NCBI GenBank assembly: GCA_016205125.1
Contig: JACQJE010000036.1
Location: 1 to 9,928, forward strand
DNA from: Deltaproteobacteria bacterium
GTDB taxonomy: Bacteria > Bdellovibrionota > O2-12-FULL-43-9 > JACQJE01
Direction: 5' to 3'
DNA: 9,928 nucleotides
Every line of letters starts with the position of its first letter. Position 1 is the first letter of the stretch. The notes beneath the pieces were generated by a model. That model made no database searches and was not told the origin of the DNA. It worked only from the letters and a program-made list of their open reading frames with translations. Below are positions 8,001 to 9,928 of this stretch, one piece after another. Made by a program: the position numbers and the translations under genes.

Positions 8001-8181
8001 CCAGGATGGCGGAGGTGTTTTCTTTAGCGGCGATTTTAAAGGGGCGCTCAGAAACAGTGCAGGCGTAAGCCTCCAGTACAAGACCCCTGTCGGGCCTGTC
8101 AGCCTCGATTTGGCATTCCTGCTCGACAAGAAGCCGGAAGAGAAGATTCTGCGCCTCCACTTCGCCATCGGCACTTTCTAG
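5080..8181 (+). CDS. Omp85-family outer-membrane protein (BamA/TamA-like) with seven POTRA domains
   Basis: 1033 residues as read from ATG 5080. A signal peptide lies at about 96-122 (basic RSRWIK, hydrophobic VFFAFLLASLMTV, cleavage after PAQA). Seven POTRA units follow at about 134-202, 203-282, 283-369, 370-445, 446-532, 533-623 and 624-705; most end in a strand like VFVNEG or LMIDEG, and the next begins with IxxIxxxGN. Residues about 709-1033 are the beta-barrel: GGGYSIDDGMRG, the DHRDNTFYPTHG stretch, the IRGF form of the conserved loop-6 VRGF motif (932-935), and a terminal phenylalanine. It inserts proteins into the outer membrane or works with TamB; POTRA number alone cannot assign BamA or TamA, though adjacency favours TamB partnership. 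Residues 1-95 are abnormal and come from repeat-rich DNA, so the start is uncertain. Alternatives are ATG 5284 (no Shine-Dalgarno) and GTG 5377 (GAGGAG 13 bases upstream, but no basic n-region). Its TAG stop overlaps that of the convergent gene. Confidence 0.92.
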   Translation: MKRLGKIPLVEKKFSTSSNKKAFLLRAGPQAKSGSLLFQNPPPTFSAITADPPATRRVEANTKFKVSPMRAGTERGLRAQSWLSALNSASERPRSRWIKVFFAFLLASLMTVTFSSARPAQAEYYMEALVGEKIARIHFVGPEEISPSTYKSLITLKEGARFSTRELDSAIRALYNSGKFQNVIVHTEKGKEGIALIFYLKPNAFVRRIDFEGNRVFDDDELASQISMREGDIFNPQLHSAVISQIQKFYEEEGYLNVKVSTRYDAVETLYQQNVTFQISEGSLCRFSAIQIELPEGKEEREEEIKELYNRLDLEAGDRFTQRDLQERIRGLKIHLARNHYLTATLSSPLLSFNADRSRVDLILPVKPGPQYLFYFSGNKKYSKRQLKDAITKRAEELLGAMSVDEALFAIQEYYLTRGFASLQLSHEMKVKDAIREIKVFVNEGPRALIKEIEIIGNQSLSDEEYRKFLREQPSQLIGSGYFYRADFEQAVEPLESFLQNRGFLRAKVTDLRFIPEREGKFFTVQMTVDEGVQTLIDEIQVQGNRETSTEEILLQFPIRTGIPLQFHEIELAIGKLRDWYQEQGFYYASIQQPTLPLREKSGVVRVGPDDTHASVFLMIDEGPRVTIGDIYIRGNESTRDIVIRRELTLRTGDFVKPSQLRHDESKLARLGLFSQVMIAPLEQEVRKAVQHIVVQVKELDHGVFEFGGGYSIDDGMRGFAGIAHRNLWGMNRTASLYGKMSRRFNRKEVPGSKELFIEGAATAGYVEPHFFQQNLTWRTNLQYAKEGTIPFDKESYTGSTSLERSIGRINLIGKYQLEWRSIFRTLQDERQLGQRLISAILPTLQLDHRDNTFYPTHGSFHSITTEYASPALGSDAAIHYLKIFGNTNWYFTFIDPLILAFSLRGGYGKSLHETSSIPVDKRFYLGGKGTIRGFKENSLGVESDSQEVRLTTFLNYKTELRFPIYGDFTGALFQDGGGVFFSGDFKGALRNSAGVSLQYKTPVGPVSLDLAFLLDKKPEEKILRLHFAIGTF
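5099..5372 (+). repeat. Repeat-rich segment inserted in frame at the start of the Omp85 gene
   Basis: This segment lies between the operon-coupled start (ATG 5080, MKRLGK) and the basic/hydrophobic signal peptide (RWIKVFFAFLL). It encodes low-complexity sequence unlike any Omp85 domain. It contains the 39-bp repeat copy at 5147-5185, two more degraded relatives of the GAGCG..GCCG.AGG..AGTCGG pattern near 5302-5326 and 5349-5367, an inverted pair CCTCCAC (5200-5206) / GTGGAGG (5251-5257), and a 9-bp direct repeat CACAAAGTT (5262 and 5315). The Omp85 frame and one minus-strand frame are open across it, and a further plus-strand frame is open over its first half. The edges are estimated from where normal coding resumes; no clear target duplication was found. 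It resembles in behaviour the Rickettsia palindromic elements that sit inside genes, but no homology to them is claimed. Confidence 0.6.
5147..5185 (+). repeat. 39-bp dispersed repeat, copy 2 (inside Omp85 N-terminus)
   Basis: Plus-strand partner of the copy at 53-91, matching at 34 of 39 bases. In the Omp85 frame it reads LLRAGPQAKSG. In the frame one base later it reads FFFERGRRPSREA, identical to copy 1. The five differences fall on first codon positions of the Omp85 frame, and one of them would turn the Gln codon CAG into TAG in copy 1, so the Omp85 frame is not the one conserved between copies. The FFFERGRRPSREA frame is open from 5084 to a TAA at 5222-5224. Confidence 0.75.
8178..8181. 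other. Shared CTAG stop of two convergent operons
   Basis: The four bases CTAG are a palindrome. TAG at 8179-8181 ends the Omp85 gene on the plus strand, and TAG at 8180-8178 ends the phosphatidyltransferase frame on the minus strand. No hairpin with a T-run lies nearby, so each transcript must run into the opposite gene before ending. Confidence 0.85.
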
Positions 8182-8501
8182 GTTAAAGCGCGCATCACGC
8201 GGCGGATTCGCTGGATCGCTGTCACCCAAGTCATGATGGCGACAAAGGAGACGGCTAAAGTCGTCACCGTATCGAGAGGGAGATCCACATACGGCCTCAC
8301 TAGAAGAACAAGGATAGGACTCAGAATGGAGCCGACACCTAAATAAACCACCTTTTCCGGCCTCTGCATGAGCCCCTCCTTACAAGTCACACCCATCACC
8401 TCACCCCGCGCTTTTGCGTAGCTCACCAGGAGCGATCCAGCCAGAGCCGCCGCTGTGACAAAAGCCATTGGAGTGCCGGAATTCCAAAATAGGAGGCCCA
8501 T
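8178..8501 (-). CDS. C-terminal part of the interrupted CDP-alcohol phosphatidyltransferase
   Basis: 107 residues from ATG 8501, in the same frame as the upstream part and separated from it by TAG, GTT, CTG. It has three to four hydrophobic helices and the conserved tail expected after the catalytic motif of this family: SYAKARGEVMGVTCKEGLMQRPEKVV at about residues 27-52, quoted here only as SYAKARGE then QRPEK. It continues the upstream half without loss of residues, so it is the second half of one protein. It could be made by readthrough of the TAG, by restart at this ATG (GGGAGA lies about 13 bases upstream), or not at all. Alone it lacks all catalytic aspartates. Its frame shows no frameshift or further stop, so any inactivation is recent. 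Confidence 0.7.
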   Translation of the reverse strand: MGLLFWNSGTPMAFVTAAALAGSLLVSYAKARGEVMGVTCKEGLMQRPEKVVYLGVGSILSPILVLLVRPYVDLPLDTVTTLAVSFVAIMTWVTAIQRIRRVMRALT

Positions 8502-8507
8502 CAGAAC

Positions 8508-8510
8508 CTA
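8508..8510 (-). other. In-frame amber codon splitting the phosphatidyltransferase
   Basis: On the minus strand the reading runs GAA GCA TAG GTT CTG ATG, that is DRLGEA, stop, VLMGLLFW. In the CDP-alcohol phosphatidyltransferase family this position, six residues after the last motif aspartate, lies inside a membrane helix and is normally an ordinary residue. TAG is one base change from Tyr, Leu (TTG), Trp or Gln codons. The gene without it would be 255 residues, a normal family length. Confidence 0.8.
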
Positions 8511-8945
8511 TGCTTCTCCCAACCGGTCGAGCATCGCGTCATAGTAGCTTCCAGCGCGGCTTTCCATTCTTCGCGCCCGGGCCACCCTTCCGTCGAGAGA
8601 ATCGCAGTAGCCGCCAAAGATCATCAGCCACCCTGCCGTTCCGAGATAACCCTGTGAAAAGGCAAAGCCAGCGGCAATGCTCAAAAGAAGACCCAGGGTC
8701 GTTACAGCATTCGGAGTCGCCCGAAGGGCGAGGAGGATATCGAGCAGAGGCGTGGTGACCCAATACCACCAGTTTTTGAGATGAACGGTGAGAAGCTTCG
8801 TGTTTGTTCTCCCAACCAGTTCGGGGTGGTCCTTTCCATCCCAGAAGATGAGCCAGAAGAAGAGCATCGAAATGAAAAAGACGCTATTGAGAATGATCAG
8901 CGGCGCAATGTGCCACCATAAAGTAATCAATTCACTATGGTGCAA
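8508..8945 (-). CDS. CDP-alcohol phosphatidyltransferase, N-terminal part ending at an internal stop
   Basis: 145 residues before an in-frame TAG. The full family motif D-x2-DG-x2-AR-x8-G-x3-D-x3-D is present with D115, D118, G119, A122, R123, G132, D136 and D140, the residues that bind metal and the CDP-alcohol. The enzyme joins a CDP-linked lipid to an alcohol to make a phospholipid head group, in the inner membrane; which alcohol cannot be told. A hydrophobic helix at about 12-36 precedes VGRTNTK and the NWWYWVTTPL stretch, a style seen in deltaproteobacterial relatives. The start is TTG 8945, chosen because GGAGG ends 9 bases upstream and no better start is in frame. It lies 23 bases after the AMIN lipoprotein stop. 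The truncated product would lack the later membrane helices and is unlikely to work alone. Confidence 0.82.
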   Translation of the reverse strand: MHHSELITLWWHIAPLIILNSVFFISMLFFWLIFWDGKDHPELVGRTNTKLLTVHLKNWWYWVTTPLLDILLALRATPNAVTTLGLLLSIAAGFAFSQGYLGTAGWLMIFGGYCDSLDGRVARARRMESRAGSYYDAMLDRLGEA

Positions 8946-8968
8946 TGATGAATTCCTCCAAATCGATT

Positions 8969-9394
8969 TTAGGGAGCGGAAATCGTTTGGGACGCATCAA
9001 TAGCCACTTTAATCCCAAAGGAGGCTTGCGTCACGTGGTACTTGTATGGCTTGGCGAGCTGGATACGCACATTTGAAAGCACACTCCCATCATTGTCAAT
9101 GACATATTCCTGCTTCACTTCCTCAATCACATCGGGATCAGCGTGGAGGGCCTTCTTCATTGCCGGAAGCGCCGCGTTTTTCATCGTCACGATCAACTCT
9201 GCTTTCTCACTATTGTAGGCCACGTGAAACGGAACTTTCCTGTTGGCAAAGATGCCGAGGTAATGGATCGGATCGCGCTTGACGTATTTGATGCTGGAGA
9301 CCCGCACTGCAGGGGGGGCATAAGTACGATTCACCGCACATCCCAGAGAGACCAGAAGGAATAAAAAAATACCGAAATGGCTTGCTCTCTTCAT
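8969..9394 (-). CDS. AMIN-like periplasmic lipoprotein
   Basis: 141 residues. The N-terminus is a lipoprotein-type signal (MKRAS, hydrophobic GIFLFLLVSLG, Cys19). The lipobox VSLGC is imperfect because the -3 residue is Ser. After it, a single beta-rich domain at about 40-135 (HYLGIFANRKVPFHVAY, ELIVTMKNAAL, VRIQLAKPYKYHV, FGIKVAIDAS) fits the AMIN fold found at the front of PilQ secretins and in some amidases, where it binds peptidoglycan or pilus partners. No secretin channel domain follows. It begins inside the stop of the PilP-like gene (ATGA overlap) with a good AAAGGAG 9 bases upstream. By position it stands where PilQ often does, so it may be a stand-alone remnant or adaptor for a secretin encoded elsewhere. 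The AMIN call is from pattern only. Confidence 0.68.
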   Translation of the reverse strand: MKRASHFGIFLFLLVSLGCAVNRTYAPPAVRVSSIKYVKRDPIHYLGIFANRKVPFHVAYNSEKAELIVTMKNAALPAMKKALHADPDVIEEVKQEYVIDNDGSVLSNVRIQLAKPYKYHVTQASFGIKVAIDASQTISAP

Positions 9395-9816
9395 GGCAGT
9401 TTACTCCTTTGCGCGGTTCTTAGCGGCAAAAAATGCGTGACACTGGTCCCTCGCTCTTCACTGCGAAGCTTCAACAAGAGCCCTTCCTGACGAATCTCTC
9501 CGATCACAGCCATCTTCTCTCCCAGCCGATCTCCTTTCTGCACGAGATGCGTCTTTCCCATCGGGTCCTTTACAATAGCCCTCGGCGATTTTTCCTCCAA
9601 TATGACTTCCAATAATTCGTATCGATCCAAGTCATATAAGATCAACGCGTCGGAGCGGACCACTTCATTTCCCTTCACCGAAAGGGGCTTGAGCAACTCT
9701 TCCCTTGCTTTTGTCGGAGGATGAACGGCCGCAAATGACGAATCACAGAAAATAAGAGAAAAGAAACAGATTCGAAAAAGCCAAGCTTTCGCAGCAAAAT
9801 TCCTTTTGCTTCTCAT
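9391..9816 (-). CDS. PilP-like periplasmic protein (type IV pilus / secretin partner)
   Basis: 141 residues. A signal peptide covers about 1-29 (MRSKR, hydrophobic core, cleavage likely after SSFA). After a short linker comes the small beta-domain typical of PilP/GspC proteins at about 58-125: DLDRYELLEVI, then RAIVKDPMGKTHLVQKGDRL, then VIGEIRQEGLLLKLRSE. PilP links the inner-membrane PilNO complex to the PilQ secretin. Unlike most PilP proteins it shows no convincing lipobox. The ATG at 9816 has TAGGA about 10 bases upstream. It is the first gene of the minus-strand operon as far as the window shows, and its stop overlaps the next start. No pilM, pilN, pilO or pilQ is visible, so the link to a pilus rather than a type II secretion system rests on the domain alone. 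Confidence 0.68.
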   Translation of the reverse strand: MRSKRNFAAKAWLFRICFFSLIFCDSSFAAVHPPTKAREELLKPLSVKGNEVVRSDALILYDLDRYELLEVILEEKSPRAIVKDPMGKTHLVQKGDRLGEKMAVIGEIRQEGLLLKLRSEERGTSVTHFLPLRTAQRSKLP

Positions 9817-9835
9817 CAGGCGCGATTCCTATCTG

Positions 9836-9882
<47 letters not shown>

Positions 9883-9928
9883 TACTTCACTCCACTCCAG
9901 CCTCAAAGGTAACAAAACTCTCCCCTAC

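Noticed and set aside
8178..8510. Genome-wide reassignment of TAG as a sense codon
   Set aside because: The TPR gene, the Omp85 gene and the end of the phosphatidyltransferase frame all finish with TAG at natural protein ends, so TAG is a working stop here.

Overview
The window comes from a Gram-negative (two-membrane) bacterium. It carries an outer-membrane Omp85 barrel, a TamB-type periplasm-spanning protein, a PilP-like type IV pilus/secretion component and an AMIN-like lipoprotein. The gene styles (many-POTRA Omp85, a CDP-alcohol phosphatidyltransferase beginning with a TTG start, PilP followed by an AMIN protein) resemble Deltaproteobacteria in the broad sense, such as Myxococcota, Bdellovibrionota or related uncultured classes. 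This placement is inference from protein style; no marker gene is present.

Layout. Positions 1-196 are non-coding on the plus strand. They hold two hairpins, one copy of a 39-bp dispersed repeat (on the minus strand) and an extended -10 promoter set almost directly on the first start codon. Positions 197-8181 form a tight plus-strand operon: a cytoplasmic TPR protein, a TamB homologue and a seven-POTRA Omp85 protein, with gaps of 7 and 4 bases. Positions 9816-8178 are a minus-strand operon: a PilP-like protein, a small AMIN-like lipoprotein (ATGA overlap) and a CDP-alcohol phosphatidyltransferase. The phosphatidyltransferase is cut by one in-frame TAG. The two operons converge so closely that their stop codons share one CTAG. 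Positions 9817-9928 are non-coding and contain another dispersed repeat and a short hairpin.

How the genes may work together. TamB plus an Omp85 partner is the known layout of envelope machines that insert outer-membrane proteins or move lipids between membranes. Here a TPR protein with no export signal is made from the same message. The minus-strand operon pairs pilus/secretin-associated periplasmic proteins with a membrane phospholipid-synthesis enzyme, so the whole window concerns the cell envelope.

Most notable points. (1) The Omp85 gene seems to have gained about 270 bp of repeat-rich DNA in frame just before its signal peptide. (2) The 39-bp repeat in that insert differs from the copy at the window start at five sites. 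All five are transitions and all are synonymous in one frame that reads FFFERGRRPSREA, which is not the Omp85 frame. (3) The phosphatidyltransferase is intact on both sides of a single amber codon. (4) The Omp85 protein has seven POTRA domains rather than the usual three to five.
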